Assembly: GCA_963556145.1 (NCBI GenBank)
Contig: OY744461.1
Span: 248,001 to 312,000, forward strand
Length of the DNA: 64,000 nucleotides
Reading direction: 5' to 3'
From: Hygrocybe punicea
Lineage: Eukaryota; Basidiomycota; Agaricomycetes; Agaricales; Hygrophoraceae
Shown: positions 45,801-56,555 of the stretch, one piece after another
Position numbering within the stretch: the stretch's first letter is position 1
Layout of the letters: each line of letters opens with the position of its first letter
The notes under the pieces: model-generated
Database searches by the model: none
Seen by the model: only the letters and a program-made list of their open reading frames with translations
What the model was told of the DNA's origin: nothing
Made by a program: the position numbers and the translations under genes

Positions 45801-46025
45801 GTTAGGTGAGCCACAATCAAGATCATGATCATCATAATTTGGTGTGTCATCCCGTTGAGATGGGGCGTCGCAAGGTGGTGTTTGTACAGGAGGGTGATTT
45901 GGCGGTGGTTTTATGTGAGTATTTAAGTGCTGCATACGGCCAGATCAGCTTCGGAAGTATCTGTTGCATCCTGGGTGGGGGCATGAAAACTGGAGAGGTT
46001 TGAAGAACTTCTTTATTCTCTGCAT
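42809..46025 (-). pseudogene. Plavaka-like transposase, multi-exon, with N-terminal C2H2 finger
   Basis: Start at 46025 (MQRIKKFFKP). A C2H2 finger follows (CPHPGCNRYF then QHLNTH) with an in-frame TGA inside it (45945-45947). Further on: MNDYSPYVGRAEFELADFLF (about 45620), VLGSDKTTVSVATGQNEYYP (about 45080), SLKPHMIKPRITRCGDGHFR (about 44790), IHELLSPDILHQVIKGSFKD (about 44350) and the C-terminal block 43474-42809 (RVYHSATSIYYAPSDVSGVG, MHREVIRATPSW). I recall this exact order of motifs from the Plavaka transposase family of Agaricomycetes. Many introns are implied. At least the N-terminal stop and another near 43925 argue against full function. Confidence 0.75.
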
Positions 46026-46054
46026 TGATGGATTGAGCTGGCGTATGTTGGCTG

Positions 46055-46255
46055 TAGTGTTGCCTCAACTCAGCTGGTCAGAAAAAGCTGATCCCGGTTC
46101 TGATTTTTTGGTGCACAACCAGCTCTCTCACAGGCTGATATTTTGTAACTATAGACCATAGTTACAAAATATCAGCCTGTGAGAGAGCTGGTTGTGCACC
46201 AAAAAATCAGAACCGGGATCAGCTTTTTCTGACCAGCTGAGTTGAGGCAACACTA
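46055..46255. mobile_element. Palindromic hAT-type MITE (201 bp)
   Basis: Starts TAGTGTTGCCTCAACTCAGC and ends with its exact complement GCTGAGTTGAGGCAACACTA. The whole element is an almost perfect hairpin of about 98-bp arms around a 5-base loop (AGACC). The 8-bp duplication GTTGGCTG is at 46047-46054 and 46256-46263. Its first nine bases equal the ends of the hAT-type element at 21894-23139. It sits between the divergent starts of the Plavaka-like transposase (ATG at 46025) and the companion gene, so it occupies their shared promoter. Confidence 0.92.
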
Positions 46256-46446
46256 GTTGGCTGTGAGGTTGGCGGCCTGAGTGAGAACACATGTGGTCCT
46301 GTATCATTGCAAACTCAGCCACGATAAAAAGGTACAAGATATATCAAAACGAACCATTTCCCACATTAACCGCTTTGCTCAATGCCCAACAAAAAAAACT
46401 GGTGATCACGTCCGACATCACTTCTGACATCTCCTTGGCTGGTCAG

Positions 46447-48529
46447 ATGACCACTCGTACTGGGAATAGGGATCGCGTCGTTGGTCTCCCTGACATGCCA
46501 GCAAAAAGGGCCACAAAAGAAGAGGTAGCTGCTAAAAAAACCGTGGCTGAGCACGAGAAGGCCCACAAATTTGCAACTAACCTCGAGGCCATGAAAAAGG
46601 TAGCCGCAATTGAGGACGCTCTGAACCAAGCAGAGACTGCAAAAGATGCCAACGTGAACCAACCCATATCGACCAAGTTGAAGTGGGTGCATCACAGGGT
46701 CTCATCTACCATCACTGCAGATCCAGTGTTACAAGGTAACACCTTGTAAACACAAAGTTATTGTACTCACTTAATACGAAGGTACAACCTCGGCACCTGG
46801 TGACGTGTCCGATGTGGATGGCCCATGAGAAAATAGTGAAACTGATATCTATGAGGATGATGAAAATGATATTAGTAATGAAGCAGGATCAACATACAAA
46901 GACAACAAGGAGTTCAGCCATGAAGAGAGTGACGAGGACATCTCCAAGCCAGCCTCCAAGGCTAGCAAGGAGGTGGAGATCAAGGTGCAAAAAAGCAAAC
47001 TGCATGCTGATAAGGGAGAAGAAGCAAGGTTACATGTCACGGCTCACCGCATGTACCCAGATCCGGGAAGCAAGCGCAAGGCAGATATTCACACTTCCCC
47101 CAAGAAACAGTTTGTGATGCCCCTTATGTGTCATGCTCTCATTACTATGTAATCTCTTGTGTTTCCTTAGATCAATGGCCAAACATCCGAAACCCACAGC
47201 AGCCCTCGTCGGCATGATCAAAAACTAGGAGTCGAAGGTTCCTGCTGGCTCTTCCCAGACTACTACTCATACTAGCTTCACAAGCACGAAGACCACTCAG
47301 TCGGATATGTTTCAATCTGGTGATATCGGCGACAATGAGGCCGAATTAGTATATGTCCAAGGTCCCATCAAAGTAAAATCTGAACCCGGTATCACACCTC
47401 GTGTACGTTCATCCGATAAACTATTGATGTGTCACTGATACGAGCAGCAGGCCCAACCTATTGCCAAAGTCCATGTTGCCACAGGTACCGCTGTTGACTT
47501 GGATCAAGGGTCAATGCGTAAACAGAAGGAGAAATCGCGGAAGGGGAAGGCGACACTCAGGGATCTGCCTGATCAAGCGACAATCAAGTTCAGTGCGCTG
47601 TACATACCCAACGTCAAACTCTATGTGGGCACATTACCTGCTTGGGCTGAACTTGATGTAGGCATGCTCAAAGAAATATGGGACAACATCTATGCAAAGA
47701 TTGAGTGCGGTTGGGATAAGGATGAGACAACTCGTCTCCTTGTACGTCAAACTAGATATTATTTCTCACACATACTTCTCTTGACCACTTTTAGATCAGT
47801 TATCACCTCGAGTTGTGGCACAACACGTTTGCACAGCATGCCATGCTCGCTGTCGAAGCGCTACTCACTGGAGAAGAGTTCCCTACGAAAGAAGATCGTG
47901 CAAAGAAAGCCATTGAATGTCTCAGAACAAATCTGGCAAATCGTCCATTCTACTGGAAGCAACGACCAGATGGGAAAAAGCTGGTGCGTTGCTGGGATAC
48001 GCGAATACATTGCAGTAACTGACATCGGCAAACTGTCAGCTTTTCAGTCTGACGTGATTACTTTCACCTTGTCTCCGCACTTCAAGCACACAAAGAATGC
48101 GATGGACCTTCTGTTCCGGGAGCAACACCCCATTGGTGCTTTGATTCTGTCTATCCAAGCCGTAGAAATTCAGCTTATCTTCTATGGATTTTCACTGATT
48201 TCTGTTCATAGGTGGAGCGAGCTTTTTCCTGTTGGGTCACTGGTGAAGAAGTGATTCCTGCGCAAAAACTTGGGCATTTCTCTCAGGAAAACTATGGCGA
48301 TCGAGAAGTTCTTGGTGCAAACGGTGTTATGAAGATTGAGAAACAGGCTTCAGGTCTGCTCCCCTCAGTGAAAAAGTTGTCGGCCAAACAATGGTTTGAA
48401 ATCACCACTGCGGCAAAAAGGCATGCCTTCGATAACAGGAGTGAACCTTCTCTCCCGGCCACGTCTGTGGATGTCAGTGATGATGAAGGATTTTTGCTGG
48501 AGCAATCAGATTCCGAGGACGAGGCTTGA
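46447..48529 (+). CDS. Plavaka companion gene, coiled-coil protein of unknown function
   Basis: Starts MTTRTGNRDRVVGLPDMPAK, followed by a Lys/Ala/Glu-rich coiled coil (AKRATKEEVAAKKTVAEHEK). A long variable, acidic and Lys-rich middle follows (46750-47450). Later exons give DLPDQATIKFSALYIPNVKL, LKEIWDNIYAKIECGWDKDE, WHNTFAQHAMLAVEALLTGE and PIGALILSIQAVERAFSCWV, then an acidic tail (LLEQSDSEDEA). Introns are predicted near 47745-47795, 47983-48040 and 48165-48212. I recall a similar coiled-coil plus helical two-part protein beside Plavaka-type transposases. No enzymatic motif is visible. It might be a DNA-binding or structural partner. Exon joins in the middle were not resolved. Confidence 0.5.
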
Positions 48530-48935
48530 GTGCTCGCAGGTGAGTTTTTTGCCTCACAACACATGGACTGTCGGTCAACGGTGACAACTTTGTGGCAGAA
48601 TTGGCTACCTATATACCAGTTCGGAACAAACGCGGCCACGCATATATCCATGTTCCACTCACTACGTCTTTCCCTTGGTAGTCAATACGGACTTAGATTC
48701 TTTGTTTACCCCAATATTACTGCTGCTTCCGTCTCCATGTCCCTATTCTTAAAATAAGCTAGTACTGAGAGCTAAAAGCAATGTGCTTATTAGAAAGCTA
48801 ATGGCTCTTTTACCAGCTTTTTCGCTCCTAGAAAAGCTGGGCAAGCTTATATTAGCAGACCAACCCCGCTAATATAAGCTCGCTGAGCTTTTTGCTTTTC
48901 ATGCTTTTCGTGCTTATATAAGCTGAATAAGCACG
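48530..48935. other. 3' end region of the Plavaka-type element
   Basis: Dense in AAGCTT, TTATATAAGC and AAAAGCTGG words that can pair with each other (for example GCTTATATTAGC with GCTAATATAAGC at about 48847-48883). Presumed subterminal transposase-binding region. No gene. Confidence 0.5.
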
Positions 48936-49262
48936 TCAAAGCCGATGTGTAAATCTTCTGATGTCAGGATGGTATAGATCTCTTCCATCAGTCTTGGGTG
49001 GCTGGGCAGCAATGGAAATTTGTGCAGCTTGAAGTTTGGCAGGTACACGGGCTGGTGGTGGGATTTTGAAGGCAAGAAATTGATTTATGGACAATTTTTG
49101 ACTCGGAAGGATGTGTTGGAGGACTTCGGGTGGAATATTAAGGTCAAGCAACATCGTTGAGAGACACACAACTTCGGCCATAGTTTTTACATGATATATT
49201 GAAAACCACCCCCTGTCACATGTCATGGCCACCTTTGGCGAAATGGCAGATTCGCCTGTCAC
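48936..49262 (-). pseudogene. Upstream exon of the split Ulp1-type gene (probable)
   Basis: Reverse-strand frame with a helical segment (LLDLNIPPEVLQHILPSQKL), Ala/Pro-rich linker and RDLYHPDIRRF at the edge of the Plavaka-type element. The reading would continue at 42672 as DLLMLSAPVPLPVLV. The link is inferred from strand, position and the element between the two parts. No family motif of its own. Confidence 0.4.
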
Positions 49263-49305
49263 ACGTCACATGGCCCGGCGAATTGATTGAATTGGTAGTA
49301 TTAAT
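49210..49305. repeat. CTGTCACATGTCA-type block (copy 2)
   Basis: CCCTGTCACATGTCATGG, then GCCTGTCACACGTCACATGG and GAATTGATTGAATTGG, in the same order as at 18495-18585 with substitutions. Confidence 0.4.
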
Positions 49306-49905
49306 CTGGAGGCGGCCCAAAATTGGGGCAGTCATACTATAGCTGGACACCGGCCATGATATAACTGAGTTTGAAAATATAACTAAGGACAAACAAATGT
49401 AACACAACCAAACATTCACAGTATCTGCACTAGTGAGCCTCTAGTGATTGTGTTTTCTGATAAATAAATATTGGAAAAATTATGATATACTCCTGGTATG
49501 CTATTCTACAATTCTTCCTGCAAGATGTAAGTGATATAAGCAGTATTAGATGCAAAATAAAGTGAAAATGACCAAATTCAGCAAAATCATGAAGTCTTTG
49601 CTTTCTTTTAGGTCAAATACAATTTCTATTGCTTGGGTCTTGCAGAGACTATTGTACAACAGCTGTTTGGGAGTACATTATAATTTTTCTGAGATTTAGC
49701 TGTTAGAAAATGCCTTCAGAATTCAAGCTTTACGAGGAAAAACACTCATACTTTAGGTGTGAAGGTGCCATCTCCAACAGCAGTTGAGGCGGTCAGTCCT
49801 CATCACACTTGTTGTCCAGGGCTGGGCCATAATGGTAGTTGCAGGGGGAAAAGTTGGAAGGTGAGAGTTCTGGGAGTGGCCCCTCTTGTGTTTCCACAGC
49901 TATGA
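49306..49905. other. AT-rich intergenic, nothing recognised
   Basis: Only short frames; no splice-supported coding or repeat boundary seen. Confidence 0.35.
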
Positions 49906-49908
49906 CCA

Positions 49909-50192
49909 ATGTTTTTCAAGAAATGGCTATATCATTCCTAATAAAATGGCTAGAATATTAGAGCATGTAGAGGACATGACAAGCTAAAGGGTCCTCTGCC
50001 AACATTAGTCGATTGGATCAGCCTTTGCTCACTTATTTCAGATCAGCTTTAAATTGTAGCTGATTCAAAGCTGGTCAAATAAGTGAGCAAAGGCTCATCC
50101 AATCAACTAATGTTGGCTGAGGTCCCTTTGGCTTTTCATATCTTCTACATGCTCAACTATTCTTGTAATTTCAGCCATTTCTTGAAAAACAT
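49909..50192. mobile_element. Foldback MITE (284 bp)
   Basis: Starts ATGTTTTTCAAGAAATGGCT and ends AGCCATTTCTTGAAAAACAT. Long imperfect arms continue inward through GCCAACATTAGT...ATTGGAT and AGCCTTTGCTCACTTATTT to a short central loop near 50050. No flanking duplication could be assigned. A one-sided relative (GAGGTCTTTTGCCAACATAA) lies at about 50751-50810. Confidence 0.75.
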
Positions 50193-50199
50193 CTGTCAA

Positions 50200-51300
50200 C
50201 ATCATGGCCTCACTCTCCCTTGCCCTTGGTGAAGGTGATGGTGACAGTGAGGCTGAAGCAGTGTAGTAGACTGTGTTTTAGACTCAGTGATACACTGGAG
50301 GAGAATCACTAAGATACATAGTATACTATGAGAAAGTATAGGCTTGTTCTATTGAAAGTAGATGAACTCCAAAAGGGAAATATAATTATAAAAGAAACAA
50401 TAAATAATCAGGAAGTGAAATGAATCAAAGACAACAGATATGGAATGCTCAGGCATGGCACTTACATTATTTCAACACAGTCACAGTAGTGGTAGCAAAA
50501 GGCCATTTGTAATCTTAGTTGACAACATTGTTAATATGATGGTGAGAGGAGTGGGTGCAGCCATAGTGTGTTCTTCTCTGAGCAGGAGAGACTGTAGGGA
50601 GGTGGCAGGAACTGTATAGGGAAGGGAACTAGGGAGGGGAACTTTGGAACTTAGCATATGCTGTTACTTTGGGAAAAGTGATTATATTCTTCTCAATAAA
50701 TTTGATAAAATAACCAAATTATTTGAGTGTGTCAACCATGTAAAATAACATGAGGTCTTTTGCCAACATAAGTCAATCAAATGAGTCATTGTTCATATAT
50801 TTAATTTATTTCATTTTAGGTATTTAATTTATTTAATTTTATTTAATTTCCTGAGGCGGATGTACATCTATAATATAAAAGCCAAAATTGGAGGGTCTCG
50901 AGGGGTGCGCATTTGGCTTGCAATGTTTTCTGGAAGTATTAGATCTTATGTCTGTGAATTCGGAGAGACAAAAGATGGTGTTTCGAAGAAAGAATCGAAA
51001 TTCTCATGTTATCAAGACAAGATGGACAGACCGCTGACACTCACTCACTGGCACGGAGACACTTCCAAGCATCGAGTCCAACATCTTACGACTGTTCTCT
51101 GTCTCTCGAAGGGGAACCCTATTCATTCGGTATTACAAAACACATACAGTCGTGCATATCGCACGCACTATACAGTTTATAGCTCCTTTCGCTGTTTATT
51201 CACAGGCCTTCCAATTCTACTCAGATTGAAGAATTAACGACGCAGCTTTCTCGTTCCTCGGTTTGATAGTGCATATAAAGGGTGTTGGATGACTGGTGAA
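50200..51300. other. Intergenic with one 125-codon frame
   Basis: AT-rich. The frame at 50860-51237 has no recognisable domain and lies downstream of the minus-strand P450, so it may be its 3' flank. A relative of the foldback MITE is near 50751-50810. Confidence 0.3.
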
Positions 51301-51307
51301 CGACATA

Positions 51308-53420
51308 TCAGCGAGGTCGTGGTGAATGAAAGGCAGTGTGTGTTTGACAGCACCTTACTGTGCCTGGGAGAGGCTTATACACGGGTGTAATCAGCTCACC
51401 GCTCGCTGGATCAACGGTTTTCGACATATCGAAGACGGCGATGGACATGGCGCAACCGATGTATATCGCAGCGTCCGCAAAATATATCCCGGGGCAGCTT
51501 CGCCTGTAATCACAATCTTAGTTATCAGCCTGGTGAGAGGCAAATAGCTGACGACGCACCTTCCAAATCCAAAGACTATATCCATCGGATCAGGTTCCGG
51601 ATTTGGGCCCAGGAACCTGTCGGGATTGAACGTCATCGGATCAGCGTAGATGGTCTTATCATGTGACATTTTCCTATGCATTGTCAGCTATTCCTCCAGT
51701 CAAAAAACTTGAGGGAAGGACCGATTCACACACCATATATTCGTAATAATAACCGAGCCTGCCGGGATGAAGTATCCGTCATGCACATCATCTTCTGTTG
51801 ATCGATGGGGACCACCTGCAGTATCAGCAACAGGTGTGTTCAGCCCATCCCTCCGAGATCCGAAAAATGGATTAATATCCACCTAAAGGCGTCACGCTAT
51901 TCCACCTAAGCACCTCCTTAATCAATGCGTTAATGTATGGAAGATGGGGCCGATCCGCGAAAGTCGGTAATCTGTCCGATCCAACCACAGCATCGATTTC
52001 AGCCTGAGCTTTGCGAGCAGTTTCTGGGAAGAGGATCATGGCCAAGAAACAGGCGTAGATGGCCGAGACACTCTGCGGAGAGATGACCAGTTAGCTGGCT
52101 CACGGAGCCACGTTGAGGTGTCAGACGTACAGTGTCAGATGCCCCTACAACACATGAACACAAGTTTCTAAGCATATACCAACGACAGAGTAGTTGGTTA
52201 ACTACGCACCGGAGTACAAGGACTTGGCACTCCATTTGATGATAATTTCATCATCAGGGTTTGTTTCCAAGAGGCCAGACACGAAAGAGACGGGCGCCGT
52301 ACCACTTGCCTGTTTAAAGTGACGATTATGAGGTGTAGAGTGCAAGTGAAACAACATACTATTTGCTTCTTCGTGTAGTCATACGGTAGTTGGGCCATGT
52401 TTTCAATCGTTTTGGAAATTTGTTTTGCATATCGCTGAAAAGAAGCCCCAGGGAACCAGGAAGGAATATATCGTACTAATTCCACAAAACAATTGAATCA
52501 GTCTACAACTGAAGTTCATGAGCTATAAACTCACGCGAAGGGAGGAACTCGACAAGGTAATACGGTGGAGACGTTGTACGAGAAAATTGATCAAGAGCCT
52601 CATTAGCGATTGCGATGATAGGATCATGCTCTTCATCCACCACTTCATATCCATATGTGTCACGGAGCATTGTCGCACCGGCTGTGCTGTGGGACATATG
52701 CAGGATCGGAATGCATCTCCCAAGGATGTGCAAGGGCACTCACAGCCGGAGATGATCCACCAACTTCTCTGGCTTGGCAAGCACGTTCCTTAACAGTCTT
52801 CGAGCCTCCAGCTCCTTCCCCGAATCGAATCTCTTGTTGGCTGCTGGAGTTCCGATGGCATTATGAAAGAGACGGCGCATATGTCGCCAACGGTTATTGT
52901 AAGGGGATGCACCAATTGCCTGGTTCCATCCTCCAAGTTCGCCTGCCATTACCAACCCTGCACGGATGAGCGGAATGTCAGTTGTCACGGAGAAAATGAA
53001 AATGAAAATGAAAATGAAAATCTACTTGGCCTGTCTGAATAAATGGAGCTTTTTCCTGCTAACATATCCTTGGCAATGTCGGCTGAATTGATGATAACGA
53101 TAGTTTGCCCTAAGACGGTGACCGAGCAGAGATCACCTATTTTTTAGTGACCTTCCATCAGTATCACACCAGTGACGACAATGGTGTAGTTAATGAATAC
53201 CGTATGTCTCGCCCCACTTTGCAAAAGTCAACCAGTTCGGAATCTGGAGCGATGGCATGTCGAACAGATTCCCGACCACTGGATAACCGCGTGGACCTGG
53301 AGGAAGCGGGAATGTGGATCGTCGTCGTGGGAAGACCCATAGTATTGTTGTAAGGGCGAGCAAGGAAAGTGCAGTCACGGGGGCGACAAAAGACTCTACG
53401 GCAAATGTGCGGTCCGTCAT
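51308..53420 (-). CDS. Cytochrome P450 monooxygenase
   Basis: Start at 53420 gives a membrane anchor ([16 protein letters not shown]), basic stop-transfer and the hinge [15 protein letters not shown]. Further exons: [58 protein letters not shown], and the I-helix SLYSGASDT. Then [20 protein letters not shown], the ExxR (KEVLRW), [22 protein letters not shown] and the heme loop FGFGRRSCPG. The last is assembled across a GT-AG intron that separates FGFGR from SCPG. The stop is TGA at 51308-51310. Length and motif order are those of a full ER-bound fungal class II P450. A five-fold AAAATG repeat lies in one intron (52992-53020). No lesion seen. Substrate unknown; neighbours suggest terpenoid or prenylated-product oxidation. 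Confidence 0.88.
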
Positions 53421-53436
53421 GGCAAGACAACACCAA

Positions 53437-54390
53437 TGTATGCCTTAGCAGTTATGTATGGCCTATGCTAGACTTGTCCTGTCGTGATGTGGCCGAAATG
53501 GCTGGGAAATTTTACGGAGATGGAGCACGGAGGGAGACTGTTACTAATCTGGTCCCCACCAGTGGGAAACCATCGCAGACGAGACGGTTGGTATGATTGT
53601 TGCCGACACTTCCGGTATCGGGTTGATGATCTCGACCTACGTAGGCGCGCCCGCCCTGTACGTTATGAGTTCCAAGGGTTGATTAGGTTGCAATGTAGCT
53701 TCATCAGTGCATTCACATACCTCTTTCCGTTAGCACTTTTTCTCTGCGGCTTTACTAATACTAAGTGGGGATGTACCTTGCGATTCGGATTGTCAATTAC
53801 ACGGCGCAGTTGACCGAAATGCATCCGTTAGAATGCCAGCGCTACCCGGTTAAGAGTTCTGTGGTAGCGCAGTTACCGACATTTGGAGCCGTGTGGTTTG
53901 GTTGGAAAAAGTTGTATGATAGAAAGCTTGCTATATTTAGATTTAGATTAGATCTATTTACTATCAATTACAGAGCGTAACGCGATTCCTGGGGTCCCAC
54001 AAGCTAGCTTTTCACTTTTTTCAAGTGCTGACCCTGTGCGGTATATATAGCATAAGTATTTATAGTTTCCCAAGCAACGTCTATCTGCCCGTGATGATAA
54101 ATTTCGCGAAAATCGCATCAATTCCTTCAAGGTGTCTGTCCAGCGGCGGTTCTCAAACATGTTATCGTTACCATTAAAACTTCTGACAAGAAAAAAACGA
54201 TCTCCTCAAAATAACAATCTGCTCCATGGCACCGAAACAATAAACTATGCCTGAAGGAAATAAAGGGACAAGTCTGAGCCTAGTGAGAACGGTGAAGAGA
54301 TCTCGCCGCTCGAAAAACGCTCAAAGATCGGCAGGATATGAGCGCAAATCAACCACAGCTTTGTCACACGAATATCAACAGTCAAAAAAA
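53437..54390. other. Intergenic between P450 and UbiA-like gene
   Basis: No gene motif. It is the upstream region of the P450 (start 53420) and the downstream region of the UbiA-like gene. Confidence 0.4.
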
Positions 54391-54397
54391 TCGTACT

Positions 54398-55573
54398 TCA
54401 ACTGAGGAAAATCTGACGAACCTCATATATACGAAACGACTTCCGGTCCTCCTCCTCTGAGTGGTTGAGAATGAACCTGACAGTCGAGGTCACCCCAAAC
54501 ATCGCAAACACGGTAGCAGCGATAGCCGGTGGGTGCCAAAGCAGAATGAGGCCATACGTAAAGCCCATGATCAAGAACATCAACGACCAGCGAGCAACCC
54601 CTTGTGGAAGGATGATCGGGATGGTTCTGCGACCGAGTACGGCATCACCCGAGCGATCTCTAAAATCCTGGGCGTGTCCCTAGGATTTTTTATATTAATT
54701 ATAGAGCAATATCGGAGTCCGTCTACTTGCCGTCATTGTAAAGATAAGGCCACTTGCGACTATCGCGGTGATTGATGTACTATTCATAGGCTGGTGGCGG
54801 CCTAAGACAGAGCGGCCAAAACAGTAACGAAAGAAATCCGGAAATAGAATCTCGAAGCACCTACCAATGATATAGGTTGTTCCCCAGGCGTAGCACATGT
54901 ATCCTACGGCTCCCAATGGACTTTTCAACAAGGGCTGAGCTGACAGTCCATTCTCGTTGTATAGCCATATCGCAAACATGTATATCAGGCTGACTGTTGT
55001 CAGTCCGTGATACGCACTGAGTGAGATGGCCAAGGAGACGATGGCAAGATACAAGTATTGACCACGCTCTAGCGACATACGGCCAGATGGAAATGGTCTA
55101 TCAGGCTTGCAAAGTTTATCCTCCTCGACGCCGATAATCTTGTAAAGCGATCATCAAGTCATATGCTGACGCCAGGGCTAGAGCACACCTGATTCTTAAT
55201 CTGTGGGGGGGACATCAGGTAAGGTATTCCGGAGAGCTATGGTGGTCACTTGCATCGAATGCCAGGAGGTGGAGTTCGAGCCATATAAAGGCCATAATAA
55301 ACGACCACCAGTCGGTTGGACCAGCAAGGACCATAGCCACGGTCATCTACATAGGTCCAAGGAGTGTGTTAGGCTGTGAACTCGAGGTGGACGTACCATG
55401 GGCGCTATGACAAGCGGGGTGTCACTCTTGGTGAACAGGTAAAGTGTGTACGCATGCGACAGAAGACTTCGGATAATGGGCATAGCTGCTGCATTGATAG
55501 ACGTACAGGCAAAGTGATAAGTAGTCATACACAACTTACAGATTGAATCTTTTTTAAGCCCCATCTCCATCAA
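54398..55573 (-). CDS. UbiA-family membrane prenyltransferase or terpene cyclase
   Basis: Exons on the minus strand give RSLLSHAYTLYLFTKSDTPL, then WWSFIMAFIWLELHLLAFD, then IKNQ joined to IIGVEEDKLCKPDRPFPSGR. Hydrophobic helices follow (LYLAIVSLAISLSAYHGL, VSLIYMFAIWLY, YMCYAWGTTYIIG, IMGFTYGLILLWHPP) and a charged C-terminus (stop at 54398-54400). The NQxxxVEED...KPDRPxxSGR segment corresponds to the first Asp-rich, Mg-diphosphate-binding motif of UbiA enzymes. The second motif was not located with certainty. Introns of 50-65 bp are needed. Family members transfer prenyl groups to aromatics, or in fungi some cyclise prenyl diphosphates. It lies between two P450 genes. Confidence 0.7.
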
Positions 55574-56555
55574 GCGTCTCGATTGGTGTGTGTTAATTGG
55601 GTTTTCTGGGAATGCGCCAAAATCGCCGATGATAACGGTAGAATTATAATGGTTGCGGCTCCACTATCAGGTTAGTCCCTTCAAGGCATGTATTGAAGGA
55701 AAGTCGTCACCGTGAATCCATGGGGAAATGGTATAGTTGTGGCTCCATTATCAGTCTAGTCCCTTTAGGGCCTTCAAGGGCGGGTTGTCATTACCAATAC
55801 ACGGAAAGACGGTGCGGTGACAACCAACCGTGAAGCTTCGATACTGAGTCAGCTTATTGCATGTCCAATACCGTCCCGTTCAACATTGGAATGTCAGCAG
55901 CGCAACCCATGAGACCCATGTCCGTCCTATCTGTCCGGGTTCGGTGACATTTGTTATATTCTGATCAAGGGGTCGTATCCAAGACGTTCTGTTGGATATT
56001 AGAATGTTAGCGGCACAATCCGTGAGGCCATCCAATTGGTTGGGGCTTTCGACTTTCGAGCTGGATACGTCCGGGTCCGGGATCTTTGGAAGATTCTGAT
56101 CAAGTAACAGTGGTCCGGTGATACAAATATCGACACTGACACAAAAAGAACAGCTGCAACCGACTTGAAGAAGGGAAAACCTATCATTGGGTGTGCAGCG
56201 CTCGGGTCAAGAAATGTCTCATTAAGGACACAGAGTGACACTACAATCAGGATCAAGTTTGAGCGCCGGGACGGAAGACGGTTTCTCAACGAACAGATCC
56301 GGGTGACTCACCCGGTTGACAAATAGTGATATGCCGGTTGTGTGAAAAAGGTGGCCAAGTAAGTTATCAGTGGAAAAATTAGTATTTTCAATGGAAAGAA
56401 ACGGTTGCTTGTGTTTCATTCACGTCTTGGTCTAGATCTATAAGTCCTGTGTGTGTCCGTCACAAATAGGGTCCACTGCCGGATTATAAATATGAGGCCA
56501 CTTGTTGATATGGATGCACTACTCAGAGGATAGTGGCCGTCTAAGGCAGACGGGC
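55574..56555. other. Intergenic with decayed sequence
   Basis: Short repeats such as CTATCAGGTTAGTCCCTT and TTATCAGTCTAGTCCCTT (about 55660-55760) and a paired GTTGGATATTAGAATGTTAGC/CATTGGAATGTCAGC motif. Some reverse-strand frames here may be leftovers of the duplicated UbiA gene, but none could be aligned. Confidence 0.3.

Larger units (their letters stand above)
42680..48940. mobile_element. Plavaka-type DNA transposon (about 6.3 kb)
   Basis: Holds a Plavaka-like transposase (minus) and a divergent companion gene (plus). The two ends are rich in GCTTATT, AAGCTTTTT and AAGCATG words in opposite orientation. An imperfect inverted repeat starts near CGGCTT(N)GTGCTTATT (left about 42695-42712, right about 48915-48945). 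The exact ends are uncertain by some 20 bp, and a clear target duplication was not fixed. The sequences just outside, CATCAGAAGAT left and ATCTTCTGATG right, are themselves inverted, so they may belong to the termini or to a palindromic target. The Ulp1-type gene continues on both sides. Confidence 0.6.

Noticed and set aside
50860..51237. 125-codon hypothetical protein
   Set aside because: No domain, no splice support and position in the 3' flank of the convergent P450; kept only as a note in the intergenic entry.
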